This document shows positions 46,465 to 59,990 of a DNA stretch of 64,000 nt, in pieces. The notes below the pieces were generated by a model that was not told the DNA's origin, did not search any database, and saw nothing but the letters and a program-made list of their open reading frames with translations. The stretch comes from Malania oleifera (taxonomy: Eukaryota > Streptophyta > Magnoliopsida > Santalales > Ximeniaceae), in the NCBI RefSeq assembly GCF_029873635.1, contig NC_080420.1:31673032-31737031 (forward strand), given 5' to 3'. The first letter of the stretch is position 1. The number at the start of each line of letters is the position of its first letter. The position numbers were made by a program, and so were the translations under genes.

Positions 46465-47500
46465 AAAGATTCAAACTGATTTGTCTTCTCCCTTCATACA
46501 TCTTTCTTTATGTGTTTTTTTTTTTTTTTTTAATTTTCTTTGAATTTTTTTGTGTTTTCTTGCATTTTCTCGCACCAAATAGTGATCTTGGGCTCAAATT
46601 GGACCAAGGTCTTATGTTTTGTTATAGTTAGGTTAGGTTTAGTTTTGGGCTAGGTTGGGTTTGTGTTTGTGGGCTTAAGGCCTTAATGGCTAGGGTAGGT
46701 TAGGTTTATAGTTGGGCCTCTGGTATTGAGCCTCGAGTAGTTGGGTAGGCTGGGCTACGCTTAAGTTTTAGGATGGACTTTTGAGTTTGAGGGCTTAAGG
46801 TAGCCATACCTTTAGGAGAATTGGGCTTTAGTTTAGGTTTTAGTTATTGAGTTTACTTAGGTCTAGTTGGGCTTGCATTTGGGCTTAAGTAAATTGGGCC
46901 CGAGTTTTGGGCTTTAGTTGGCTTATGCTAAGCTGGCTTTTAATTGGGTCACAACTTTGGGCTAACTTAGGATCAGGGTTTATGAGTTGATTTTGATATT
47001 GGGCCAACTAGTGTTGGGCTTGGGCAAAGGTAGTTTTAGTGTGCTTGGGGCTTAAGTAGGTTTAGGTTAGGCCTAGGTTTGTTATAGATTTGGGTCAAGG
47101 TTTGGGTAGGTTGACTCGAGTTCGGGTCATTTGACCTGGGTATTCGAGTGGGGCTAGCTTGGGTATTCGGGTGGGGCTGACTTGGGTATTCGAGTCATTT
47201 GACCAGGGTATTCAGGTGGGGCTAGCTCGGGTATTCTGGTCACTTAACCTAGGTCATAGGTGGTTTGACCCGAGTATTCGAGTTAGGTTTATCTAGTTTT
47301 AGAGTCACTTTTTAATTGATAGGGTTTGTAGGGGTTTTGGCAGGATTTTTTTTGGGGGGTTTTGGTTGAATTTTGGGTTTTGGTTAAGGATTTGAGAGTT
47401 TTGATTTTGAATTTAGAGACTTGTGCTAGGTTTTGAGAATTTTGTTTTAAGATTTTATACTCATAAACCAATCAATCAAGCAATGAATCTTAATTCACAA
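46465..47500. other. G/T-rich low-complexity region
   Basis: After a T run (46,519-46,532) the plus strand is dominated by variants of TTGGGCTTAGGTTTAGG and, at 47,110-47,290, a ~24-bp degenerate array on GGGTATTCGAGTGGGGCTAG. No coding frame or element ends recognised. Confidence 0.6.
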
Positions 47501-49303
47501 TGTAAGAACTCGAACCGTGATAGGTGGGTTTAATTAATTAAATGAGGGGGAAAAAGTAAATTAAGCTGGCCTCGTCAACGAATCCAGAGTTCATCAACAA
47601 AGTCTTAAGGATACTCGGCGACGAGTTTCAGGGGCTCGTCGATGAGGAGAAGCCGAGGGGTTTCGGAAATCCAAAAATCCTAGGCTCATCGACAAGGTCA
47701 TGGTCTCGTCAATGAGAAGACTATAAGGCCTCGCTGACGAGGACGCAATTCGTCGACGAGAACGGTTGAGTCAAGGGTACTATAAATATATAATTTCGTT
47801 ACTTCTCAGCTAAAAAATCTCAATTTTTCTAGAAACTTTTCCTACTCTCCATCTCTCTAAATTTCTTCGCCGTAGGAAGTGAGAATAGTTAATCTGAGGT
47901 TACCATGAGGATCATGGAAGGATTCTCCACAAGTTCTACAGATCGGATTTTTGGTTCGGCTATTTTCAGGTTTTGGCATAAAATCGAGCTAAGGCTCGGT
48001 TTTCATTTCTGTTCCAGTAGTTTTGTAGAGAATGGAGTCGTGAGTATATTCTGTACTAGATGTTGTAGGTTTTGGAACTGAGTTAGCTATTTAGGGGCCT
48101 TGGAGTTTGGGTTTTGCCATTTGGGGAATAAGTAAGGAGATTCAGTTTATGTCAGTTATTTTCGAAATCGGACTCGATGGAACTATGATCCATGGTACTG
48201 TGTGTGTTTGATTACTCATTTGGGGGATATAATGGGAAAAATTATGGGTTTTTCATGATTACAGTTTTGGGAAAAGGGGGCGACAGGCTGCATCCCTGAT
48301 TTTGATGGAAACCGTGTGTATATGGTGATTTATACTGTGTAATAGGGCTAATCGTTCATTAACTTATTTAAACTATATATAGTTGGAAAATCATGATTTT
48401 AGATTACCAAATGAGTGTGGTTTTGTTTGGTTATATGAGCATGCATGTGTTGTATTTTGGTGAAATAGGAACGGGGTTTCGAATTGTTCTAGGTTTGAAA
48501 ATCCAACTTTTGTCAAAGAGTGCGCAATACTACTAGATCGGTTGGATTTTGAGCCAAAGGGTGTGCGAACACCAGATCTGCACCGGTTCAACACTGATGC
48601 TATGCCAGGTTATCGGGAGCACCGGCATTTGCCGAAGAGGGTGAAATATCACCAGACTGCCGGCGTTTATCAAAGGGTGTGAAATATCACCAGAATGCCG
48701 ATTTTTACTAAAGGGTGTGAAATACCACCAGATAGTACGACTTTGAGCCGAAGGGTGTGACGACACCAGATTGTATTGCTTGTTTTTGTGAAATACTGGA
48801 ACTGGTTTTGACTATTGAACTATGCATGTTAGTATGTCATGATAACACTCATATGCCACATACTGATATAACTTGTATTCTTCCTTTATGAGAGCTGTCT
48901 TACCCCCTACTGTACGTACATATTTTTCAGGTCCTTCGAGTAACCGGAACTAGCATCTTGTTCTTGGGAGCGTAGTGGTCGGTGTACTGCGAGTGGTACT
49001 TGGGTAGGTACTAGGACTGTATCGGGTGGTCTTTTGTGATTTTGGTTGAGACTCGGGTTGTATTGTGTATTACGAAATTCTGACTCCTCTTGTATAGACT
49101 CTGGTATGGTACCATGTATATATAGAATGACCTTTTTTCGCTATGTATATTCTGTTGTTTATGGATGTTTATAGGGTGCCTAGGAACCCCACGGGGTCGG
49201 ACCCTCATTCATTATACTATATCTTTGGATGATTTTTTGGATAAAGGGACAAGTTAGATTACATTTCACCCATGGGTCCCATTATCAGGTTTGGGGCGTG
49301 ACA
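47501..49303 (+). repeat. 5' LTR of Tekay element 1
   Basis: 1,803 bp, TGTAAGAACTCG to GGGGCGTGACA. It contains the TCGTCGACGA array (47,568-47,766), a TATAAATATA box (47,781), and a ~45-bp tandem array built on AAGGGTGTGAAATATCACCAG (about 48,515-48,770). Confidence 0.92.
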
Positions 49304-52300
49304 ATTTGGTATTAGAGCTAACTAGGTTGTTAGGTCTTGTAGACTTGGTTAGGTTTGGCTGTAAGTACATACCAGAGTATAGGATGTTAGATGCGGGTAG
49401 TGTTGGTTGAGGGCTGTTTTGTTGCTAGATCGGGACTTGTTGGCCGTATTCCATGTTTTTCTTGGAATTACGATTTCAGTAAAAGCAGGGCAGACCATTG
49501 ATAACTTTCATGTCAGTGTGATAGGACAGACCTGGACCTACCAGGAAGTAGTTAACATGATTAGGGGTAGATAATTGTGTTAATTGTACGTTTGTACATA
49601 TTATAGGAGTCTTGATAGAACTCTATTGTGTTTTCAGAATGGAGCCCAAGGATAACGACCTGGGAAGTTGCTTCGAGGAGACTGCGAGTGATGAGTCTCC
49701 TACTGTGCCTTGAGGACTAACAAGGCAGGTTTTGTGGGAGATCAGGTGGAGTGTCAGGAGATGCAAACGTTCTCCTATTGCTGTGGGGTGCACCATTAAG
49801 AGGTTCACAAGCATGCATCCTCCGACGTTCTCTAGGGGACATGACCCAACGATAGCAGAGGACTGCGTGGAGAAGACTGAGAGGATCTTGGAGGTCCTGT
49901 ACTAAATGGATAGGTGGTGAGTCCTCTATGCTACCTTCCAGCTATCTAAGGAGGCGGGTCGATGGTGAATTGCAGTGAGTCTGTTGGAGAAGCAGAGTGC
50001 CAGTCCAGTGGAGATGAAGTGGAGCCGTTTTAAGGATGTGTTTTTTGACAGATATTTTTTGGCTTCTATACGTGATGCTAAGGCGGATTAGTTTTCTGCT
50101 CTGACTCAGGGGAGTATGACAGTGTAGGGGTATGTGGCTCGGTATATAGAGCTATCTCGGTTTGTGTCGTGTTTGATCTCGAATGAGTATGATAAGACTC
50201 AGAGGTTCGAGAAAGGCTTGAGGAAGGACATCTGCAGATTAGTGCGTATGCTTTAGATCTGCGAGTTTTCAATCTTAGTGGATAAAGCCACTATGGTCGA
50301 GACCGGTAACTGAGAGGATGAGACAGATCAGGAGCAAAAAAAGAGGCCAGTATCTTCTGGTTCTTAGTCGGGATCTTGTCAGGGATCATAGAAGAATAGG
50401 AGCAGGGGCTCGGGTTACCAGCAGAATACCGAGAGGGTTCTTAGGTGGATCAGTCTTGTGATCACTATATCAGATGATACAAGTGGCATAACGGTGCATG
50501 CCAGCTGTTTGGGGGCAACTGTTACAACTATGGCCAGTTAAGTCACATGGTTTGGGATTGTCATGCGCCAAAGAGGGGTACGCCTTCTTTGAGTCAGAAT
50601 CGGGGAAGTAATAAGGTATCCTAGAGGACATATCAGACGAACACAGCTCCAGCAGGAGTGTATTCGCTTACTCCAGCGAACGCTGAGCATGTGGGGAATG
50701 TGGTGAAATGTACTTTGATGCTGCTTTTGAATAGAGCTATAGTTTTATTTGATTCGGGTGTGACCCACTCCTTTATCTCTGTTAATTTTGTAAAACTATG
50801 TGGGGTGGAGACCCAAGTCATGGATGAAGAGTTGTCTATAGCCACACCATCTAGGAGTGTATCATTCTGTAAGAGGATGTTGGAAGACTACCCAGTGGTA
50901 ATTCAGAGGAAACTGCTGCCGGCGAATCTTGTGGTATACGATATGTCAGGGTTTGATGTCATACTGGGGATGGATTGGCTATTCTCTAGTTGTGTTGTGA
51001 TTGACTGTCGTAGAAGGATGGTAGTGTTTAGACCTCCTGAGGAGCAGAAGTACGAGTTTATAGGATCATGTGTGCGTTCGACGCCACAGATTCTATCGAC
51101 ACTGCAGGCGAGGAGATTACTCTTGGACGGATGTCAAGGATACCTAGCTTGTGTGAAGGAACCGCTGCAGAATGAGTTGAGAATCGAGGATATTCGGGTA
51201 GTCAGTGAGTTCCTGGATGTGTTTCCAAATGATTTACCCGGTTTACCTTTGAATCGTGAGGTGGAGTTCGCGATAGAGTTACTCCCTAACAAGGCACTGA
51301 TCTCTAAAGCTCCATACAGGATGGCTCTAACAGAACTTTGGGAGTTGAAGAAGCAGTTGTAGGAATTACTGGACAGGGGATTCATTTCACCTAGTGTTTC
51401 GCCTTGGTGAGCTCCAATTCTGTTTGTAAAGAAAAAGTACGGGTCGATTCGTATGTGCATTGATTACCATGAGATTAATAAGGTAACTATGAAGGATCGC
51501 TACCCTTTTCCTCATATAGATGATCTCTTTGACCAGCTGCAGGGTACACAGGTCTTTTCAAAGATCGACCTATGGTCAAGGTATCATCAGGTGAGGGTCA
51601 GATTTGAGGATGTTGCGAAGATTGCTTTCCAAACCAGATACAACCACTACAAGTTCTTGGTTATGCCTTCTGGGTTGACGAATGCTTCGGTAGTGTTCAT
51701 GGATCTTATGAATAGGATTTTCCATGAGTATCTGGACCAGCTCGTAGTGGTGTTCATCGATGACATTCTGGTATACTCGAGGAATCCGGAAGAGCACGAG
51801 AACCATCTGAGGTTAGTATTACAAATTCTGTGGGAGAAGAAGCTGTATGCTAAACTGAAGAAGTGTGAATTCTGGTTGAATCATACTGCATTCCTAGGCT
51901 ATGTAGTATCTGGGGACGGTATCTCAATTGATCCTAACAAGATTTAAGTTGTGGTCAACTAGGTGAGGTCGAAGAATGTGTAGGAGGTTCGGAGTTTTTT
52001 AGGACTGGTAGGTTACTATCGTCGATTCGTGGAGGGGTTCTCTAAATTGTTTAGGCCCCTGACTTGATTGACTAAGAAGGGGGTGAAGTTTGAGTAGACT
52101 AGTGATTGCGAGTAGTGTTTTCAGGAATTGAAGCACCAACTGGTTACTGCTCCGGTCTTGACCATTCCTTCGGGGGATCGCAGGTTTGTGATTTATAGCG
52201 ACACGTCTTTGAAAGGTTTGGCATGTGTGCTTATGCAATAGGGTAAGGTATTGCTTATGCTTCTCGGAAACTTAAGGAATATAAGAAGAGTTACCCTACA

Positions 52301-53192
52301 CATGATTTGAAGTTGGCTGCTATTGTATATGCATTGAAGATCTAGTGACACTACTTGTATGGTGTGTAATGTGAGATTTTCATTGATCACAAAAGCTTCA
52401 GGTATTTCTTCAAGAAAAAGGAGTTGATTATGAGGAAAATATGATGACTTGAGTTGATTAAGGACTACGATTGCACCATAAGTTATCACCTAGGGAAAGC
52501 TAATATGGTAGCTGATGCATTGAGTGGGAAGTCGAAACCTACAGCTGTATCTGTAGTTGTAGCTCAGCATCACATCAGACAGGATCTGGAGAACTTGGGT
52601 GTAGAGTTGGTATCTGGGGATCATCAGACTTTCATTGCTAGCTTGGTAATCCAGTCGACTTTGTTTGAGCATATTAAAGTTGCGCAGGCTAGCGATGCAG
52701 AGTTGTTAGGGGTTGTGGAAAAGGTACAGCAGGGGTTGGCTGCAGATTTTAACATCTCTGAAGGAGGTGTATTGAGGTTTGGGAACAAGTTGTGTGTTCC
52801 GAACGACAATGAGATCAGAAGGATGATTCTAGAGGAGGCGCATCGTTCCTTGTATACGGTACATCCGGGTAGCACAAAGATGTATCAAGTTTTGCGCGAG
52901 TCTTTTTGGTGGAGTGGTATGAAGAGTGATATTGCCCAGTTCGTGGAGCAATGTCTGACGGGTCAACAGGTGAAAGCTAAGCATTAGAGGCTGTCAGGGA
53001 CGTTATAGCCCTTGGCTATTCTGGTGTGGAAATGGGAGCACATTTTCATGGACTTTGTTACCTGATTACCGCCAGCGCTTCACAAGCAGAATGCTATTTG
53101 GGTGATCGTGGACAGGTTGTCGAAATTTGCTCACTTCTTACCGATGAAGGTTATCTATCCTTTGAATAGGCTAGTAGATATGTATAAGCATG

Positions 53193-55439
53193 TGAAATTA
53201 GGAATAGCTTCCCAAGAGGGAGGGTGAATTGGCTTTTAAAAATTTCTTTTAATTCCTTTTTAGAATTCTTAAACTTATTTTATTTCTTTTAACTAATTTG
53301 TGACTTATTTGTTTAATTTGTTAAGCACTTAAGAACTTAGTTTCTTTATTTAATCCTTAACCATACAAACATCCAATCATTCAACCAAACCAATTAACTA
53401 TAATTAGAAAGCAAACAAACAAGCCAATACACAACACTTATGTAATATAAAAACTCAAAATGGTTGTTTGTTGATATTAGCCAAATTTGAACCAAGCCCT
53501 GTAGTGAATAAGAATTTATGTTTGCTGATGTAAAGCCTTGTATAAATGAATCCAATCGTTCTTTTCAAATATTTAGAATTCAAATAAACTCTTGGTAAAT
53601 TTATCTTTGGGATGTTAACCAAATAACGTACTCCCGTATGGTTTTCGCAAGATATGGTGTAACCAACGTACTCCCTTTCGGTTTCTGCAACCCAAATTAA
53701 AATTAAACCTTAAGTTTGTTTGATTTCCAAATATATGTAGTTTATATAATTTTCAAATTTAAACCATCCACACAATTTAAATATGCACTGAAAATAAAGA
53801 ATAGGGAAAGAGAGAGTGAGACGGGGATTTTTACGAGGTTCAGCTTATACCCAGCCTACGTCCTCGCCTTTAGAAAACCACCAAAGGATTCACTAAACCT
53901 GTTCCATTGACGGGTGGAACAAAACCTTTACAAGCGATACCCTACGCTTAAACACTCCTTCACTAGGCTAGAACCCGCCTCTCCAAACGATGTCCCCTCG
54001 TTCGGTCACTCCTTTAGGTTAGAGTCCGCCTCTCTAAGCAATATCCCCTTGCTTAGCCAATGATCCAAACAATACTTGGAACGTTAAAGAACTACAAGAA
54101 ACAAGATATAATATGCGTACAAATATACTCTCACAAAAAGCAAGTTAGTACAAGTTTAGCACTATATACTTTAATGTAAAATATCAATATGAAATACAAC
54201 GAAACTTAAGTGTAGAATTCACCAATATCCTTCTTAGATGAGGATTAGCAGTAGGAATTCAGAGAAGGAAGGATTAGCACTTCAGAATATCTTAGCAAAA
54301 GAGATTTTCAATGAGTGAGCAAGATAACTTTGGAAGAACAAGAGTGCTTTCAGCTTCTCAAAACAGAATTTTCAATTCTTGGATTTATTTTTATTTGCAG
54401 AATCATGTATTTATAGGCTTTCAAACAAGTTTCTTTGTTGCAAAAGTTTCCTTAGAGAGTTTCCCAAGTTGTTAGAAAATTTGGAGCTCAAAACGGCTAT
54501 TATTTAAAATATTAGAATTTAAAAATTTGTTTGTTGAACATTGTTCAGATGTCTAAAAAGAGGGTTTAGACGTCTGAACAGCAACTACTTGTTTTAGTTC
54601 TATCCTAGAAAATCTTCAGAGGTCTGAACTTATTCTTCAGATGTCTGAGGTTGTTCTGTGTGCTGTTTAGACAACAAAAGTTCCTCCTGTGAACAGTGTT
54701 CAGATGGCTGACAGCTGTGACCCTGCTTCAGGTTTTTGGCCATAAATTTTTTTGTATAACTCCAAATTAGGTGTTCTTGGTGTAAACAGAAAGCTATGAG
54801 AAAATACTACAACTTTAATGTTGAACACATTTTAAAATAAGGAGATTTTGATAGATAAAAATTTATCTCAATGCGGATGTATAGAAACTGACAGCATTTG
54901 GAAAAACTCTTTTTGGTGCTTTTCATTCCAAAAATGATTCTAACCTTTTTAAAATAATTTTTGACCTTATAAAAATATTTTCCTGGTATTTTAAAAGTTA
55001 TCTAGGTCCAAGAAGTTAATCTAAGAGCTTCAAAATATTTCAAATGATATTTTAAACATTAAAGCACTTATATGAGACTTCTAAGACATTAACATTCTAA
55101 ATGCTCAAGTCTTCATGCTTGCTTTGGCCCTTTCTTGGTCTTCAAGCTTTAATATTCTTTGAGCTCTCTCACTTTACTTTTATTTGGCTCTTTTGACTTT
55201 AAACATTCCTTGGCTTTCAACAAATCATGCATGACCTCATATTCTTCAAAGTTTAATATATCATTTTAAAATCCATGCTTTGACTCATTTAAACTTCATT
55301 TGATCCTTGTGAGCACTTTTACCTTACTTTCTCATATGTGAGCCCTGAAATAACATTACTCAAAAAAAATATGTTAACTTCCACTTGTTTGTTAGCATCA
55401 AAACAAGATGACAAGATTTTAAGCCTTGTAAGGCCAACA
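53193..55439 (-). mobile_element. Sirevirus-like (Copia) solo LTR in the integrase of Tekay element 1
   Basis: 2,247 bp flanked by an exact GCATG duplication (53,188-53,192 and 55,440-55,444). On the minus strand it runs TGTTGGCCTTACAAGGC to CCTAATTTCA and has the CAATTCACCCTCCCTCTTGGG-type end that marks Sirevirus LTRs. It carries CAGACGTCTGA-like palindromes (about 54,545-54,720) upstream of a TATAAATA box (about 54,415). No coding region, so it is a solo LTR. Confidence 0.88.
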
Positions 55440-56598
55440 GCATGATATTGTAAAAATGCACGGAGTACCGGTGTCCATTGTATCAGATCGAGATCCGAGG
55501 TTTACTTCTTGATTCTGATCGAGCTTGCAGGAGGCACTGGGGACGAGGCTTACTTTCAGTACAATGTTCTACCCCCAAACTAATGGACAGTCGGAGAGGA
55601 TGATATAGATCTTGAAAGATATGTTGCGAGCTTGTGTGTTAGATTTCGATGGTAGCTGGATATAGTTCATGCCATTAGTAGAGTTCGCTTATAATAACAG
55701 TTTCCAGGCTAGTATTGGGATGGAACCGTTTGAGGCTCTGTATGGTCGGAGGTGTCAATCTCCTTTGTATTGGAATGAGGTTGGTGAACGTCAGGTGTTA
55801 GGACCTGAACTTGTACAGTAGGAATCTGAGAAGGTGGGTTTGATTCAAGAAAGGATTAAAATAGGCAGAGTCGGCAAATGAGCTATGCAGATGTTTGCCA
55901 CCGTGAGTTGGAGTTCGAAGTGAGGGGTAAGGTATTTTTGAGAATTCCTTCGATGAAAGGGGTGATTAGATTTAGGAAGAAGGGCAAGCTAAGCCCAAGG
56001 TAAATTGGACCATTCGAGGTTCTTGAGCGAGTGGGTCTGGTAGCCTACAGGATTGCACTATCCCCAGCACTCTGGAGGATCTACGATGTGTTTCACGTAT
56101 CCATGTTGATAAGGTACGTGTTGGATTCTTTACATGTTAGTAGCTATGAGGATGTGGAGATTGGGGATACTTTAGAGTATGAGGAAATACCTATTCAGAT
56201 TTTGGATGGTAAAGTTCAGAAACTTCATACCAAGGATATACCATTAGTAAAGGTATTGTGGTGGAATCACGACGTTGAGGAAGCTTCTTGGGCACTGGAA
56301 ATGGAGATATGTCGTAAGTATCCATAGTTGCTCTAAGTGTCTATACATTGCCCTACTTTGGGTTAGGATAGGTGGTCAGTCGTTGGGAGTGTGTGTATTG
56401 TGAACTCCTGAGATGGTTGTATATGTAACCACGGTATTCCTTCGCCATAACTGAGGGTATGTATCTATTGTGATGGGACTACATTGTAGTAGTCGCCAGT
56501 TTCTTTCTAGAATTGCGTTTATGTATTTGCTTATATGTTGAGTTTGTGAATGAGAGATAGCAAATTTTGAGGATGAAATTTTTGTAAGGAGGGGAGGT

Positions 56599-56904
56599 TG
56601 TAAGAACCCAAACTGTGCTAGGTGGGTTTAATTAATTAAATGAGAGGCAAAAAGGTAAATTAAGCAGTCCTCGTCTACAAATTCAGAGTTCATCGACGAA
56701 GTCTTAAGGATACTTGGTGATGAGTTTCAGGGGCTCGTTGATGAGGAGAAGTCGAGGGATTTCGAAAATCCAGAAATTCCAGGGTCATCGATGAGGTCAT
56801 GTTCTTATCGACGAGATGACTATAAGGCTTCATCAACGAGGATGCAATTCGTCGAAGAGAACAGCTGAGTCAAGGGTACTATAAATAGATATTTTCATTA
56901 CTTC
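56599..56904 (+). repeat. 3' LTR of Tekay element 1, left part
   Basis: About 306 bp matching the first part of 47,501-49,303 through the TATA box (56,880), then interrupted by element 2. The remainder would lie past the window end. Confidence 0.88.
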
Positions 56905-58416
56905 TGTCATGCCCCAAACCCGGTAATGGGACTCAGGGGTGATTAAGTAACCTAACATGTCCCTGTATTATACAGATCACCAATGACACAACATAATGAA
57001 TGAAGGTCCGACCCCGTGAGATTCTCAGGCACCCTATACACACCCATATACAAATCATATACACAACAGAAAGAGGTCTTTCTACATGCAGTACCATACC
57101 AGTGTCTATACAAAAAAGGAGTCCAAGCTTCATAGATACAAAACGTACATCCGGGTGCCAAACATACTCCAAAATGGCAACCCGCGAAACAAAAGTCCTA
57201 GCACTTACCCAAGCGCTACCCGCAGTACGCTAGCCACTACGCTCCCAACACTAAGATGCTAGTTTTGGTTACTTGAAGGACTTGTAAAAATATACGTACA
57301 GTAAGGGTGAGACACATCTCAACAAGGCAAACACATGTTATATTGGTGTTTGGCATTCGAGTGTTATCATGACAGAAAAATATACATAGTTATATGCAAT
57401 TCTAGTATTTTCACAATACAGTTTCAGTACAGTGCATACACGCACACGCATACACACACCCATAATCTATCCGGTGTCGTCACACCCCTCGGCCCGTAGC
57501 CTGTCTACGATATGTGGCTTTGGCCCATAGCCAACTCGCGACACATGGTGCCACCAACACATGGCGTAGCCCCAGGCTCCCATGGCATCGTACCTGTGCA
57601 AACTGGTGGATCTACACCCTTCGGTGATGAATCGGTATAGGCTTACGCCCTCGGATATAGAGCCGGACACTCTTGCCTACATGGCAGGCGATAAACACAC
57701 GCCCTTGGATATAGAGCCGGACACTCTTTCGTACCTGGAACAATTTGGAACCCAGTTCCTATTGCTTTTCAACAAACACACAACCATGTATGCTCACATA
57801 ACCAAACAATCCACACCCATATGGTAATCCGAAAATCATGTTTTCCAATCATATACAGTTTAACACGAAGTCAAGGCACGACCATCCCTATTACACAATA
57901 TAAATCATTATATACAACCGGTTTTTAACAAAACAAGGCATGCAACCCAATGCCCCCCCCCCCTTTTTTTTTTTTCCAAAACTTTAACATGAAAAACCCA
58001 TAATTTTACCCGTCAGATCCCCCCAAATGAGTAACCAAAATGCACTCCGGATCGCAAACCACAGTTCTACCAAGTCTGATTTAAAAAATAACCAATATAA
58101 ACTGTATTCCCTTACCTTTCCCCCAAAAGACCAATCCCGAACTCTACGGCTCCTAAACAACGAACTGAGTTCTCAAAACCTACAAAATGTAGTACAAAAT
58201 ATATTCACGACTGCATTCTCTACCAAACTACTGGATCAGAAAACAAAATTAAGCCTTACCTCGATTTTATGCCGAAACCCAAAAATCGCCGAAATGAGAT
58301 TTCAATCCACTATTCTCGAAGAGAATCCTTCCATGATCCTCATGGTAACGTTGGATTTACAAATCAGACAATGAACGACAAAGAAATCTAGAGAGAGAGT
58401 GTGGTCTTCAAGTTCT

Positions 58417-58447
<31 letters not shown>

Positions 58448-58792
58448 ATTTTTAGTTTTCTCAGTTGAGAAGTAATGAGAATAGATATTTATAGCCCCTT
58501 TGACCAGGTTGCCCTCGTCGACGAATGGCATCCTCATCGATGAGGTCATATAGACACCTTGTCGATGAGATGGTGACCTCGTCGACGAGCCTGAGATCCC
58601 TGATTTCTCGAAATCTCTTAGCTTCTCCTCGTCGACGAGCCTCTAAATTTCGTCAACGAGAAGCACATGGACTTCATTGACGAACCCTGGCTTCATCGAC
58701 GAACCCTGGCTTCATTGACGAAGCTTGCTCAATTCCCAATTTGCCCCTCTCTTAGTTAATTAAACCCACCTACAATGATTCGGGTTCTTACA
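56905..58792 (-). repeat. 3' LTR of Tekay element 2
   Basis: 1,888 bp, TGTCATGCCCC to TTCTTACA on the plus strand. On the minus strand the palindrome array (58,735-58,511) precedes a TATAAATA box (about 58,490). It also has a GA microsatellite (58,420-58,443), a C/T homopolymer tract (57,951-57,976) and the family's ~45-bp array (about 57,470-57,735). Confidence 0.9.
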
Positions 58793-59990
58793 ACCTCTCC
58801 TCCTTACAAAAATTTTGTCCTCGAAATTTGTCATCTCTCATTCACGAACTCATACATGATCAAATATACACTTGACTTTAACAAAGAAAATCGACGACTA
58901 CCATAATGCAGTCCTGTCACATTATATACATACCCTCACTTATGGCGGAGGAATACCGCGGTTCCATAAACAATTGTCTCAGGAGTTCACAATAACATAC
59001 ACTCCCAACGACTAACCACCTATCCCAACCCAAAGTAAAGAAATGTACACATACTCATAACAACTGTGGATACTTTCGGCGTATTTCCGTTTCTAGTTCC
59101 CAAGAAGCTTCCTCGACCTCGTGATTTCGCCACAATACCTTTGCTAACAGTATTTCTTTGGTGCAAAGCTTCTGAAATTTATGGTCCAGAACCTGAACAG
59201 GTATCTCCTCATACACCAAAGTATCCCCAATCTCCAAATTCTTGTAACTAATAACATGTGAAGGATCCAACACGTACCTCCTCAACATGGATACGTGAAA
59301 TACATCATGGATCCTCAAGAGTGTTGGGGGAAGTGCAATCCTGTAGGCTACCAGACCCACTCACTCAAGAATCTCAAATGGTCCGATATATCTCAGGCTC
59401 AGTTTGCCCTTCTTTCCGAATCTCATCACCCCTTTCATCGGAGTGATTCACAAAAATACCTTACCCCCCCCCCCACCTCAAACTCTAACTCACAGTGATG
59501 AACATCTGCATAACTCTTCTACTGACTCTGAGCCGATTTAATCCTATACCGGATCAAACCACTTTCTCAGACGCTTGCTGTATAAGTTCAGGTCCTAACA
59601 CCTGACGTTCACCAACCTCATCCCAATACAAAGGAGATCGACACCTCTGACCATACAAAGCCTCAAACAGTGCCATCCCGATACTGGCCTGGAAGCTATT
59701 GTTATAGGCAAACTCTACAAGTGGCATAAACTGTAACCAACTACCAGCAAAGTCTAACACGCAAGCCCATAACATATCCTCCAAGATTTGTATTGTTCTC
59801 TCCGACTGTTCATCTGTCTGGGGGTGGAACGCCATACTGAAAGTAAGCTTCATCCCCAATGCTTCCTGCAAGCTCAACCAGAATTGGGAAGTAAACCTCA
59901 GATCTCGATCTGATACAATGGACACCGACACCCCGTGCATTCTAACTATCTCGTGCACATACAAGTCCACTAGCCTACTCAAAGGGTAAC

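Larger units (their letters stand above)
47501..56904 (+). mobile_element. Tekay/Del-type Ty3/gypsy element 1, interrupted by two insertions
   Basis: 5' LTR 47,501-49,303; primer site TGGTATTAGAGCT (49,307); gag from about 49,640; protease (about 50,740-50,990, ILGMDWL); RT (about 51,390-51,950, [13 protein letters not shown] and FIDDILVYS); RNase H (about 52,180-52,520); integrase (about 52,800-53,192, continuing 55,440-55,900); C-terminal Tekay-type segment (56,031-56,327, VFHVSMLIRYV and VKVLWWNHDVEEASW). A purine tract (GGAGGGGAGG) lies at 56,588 and the 3' LTR starts at 56,599, where element 2 cuts it at 56,904. A Sirevirus-like solo LTR sits in the integrase region. The coding region is broken in several places, so it is a moderately old copy. 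Confidence 0.92.

Noticed and set aside
47289-47471. 60-codon Lys/Gln/Thr-rich minus-strand frame
   Set aside because: Composition bias of the G/T-rich region; no similarity recognised.
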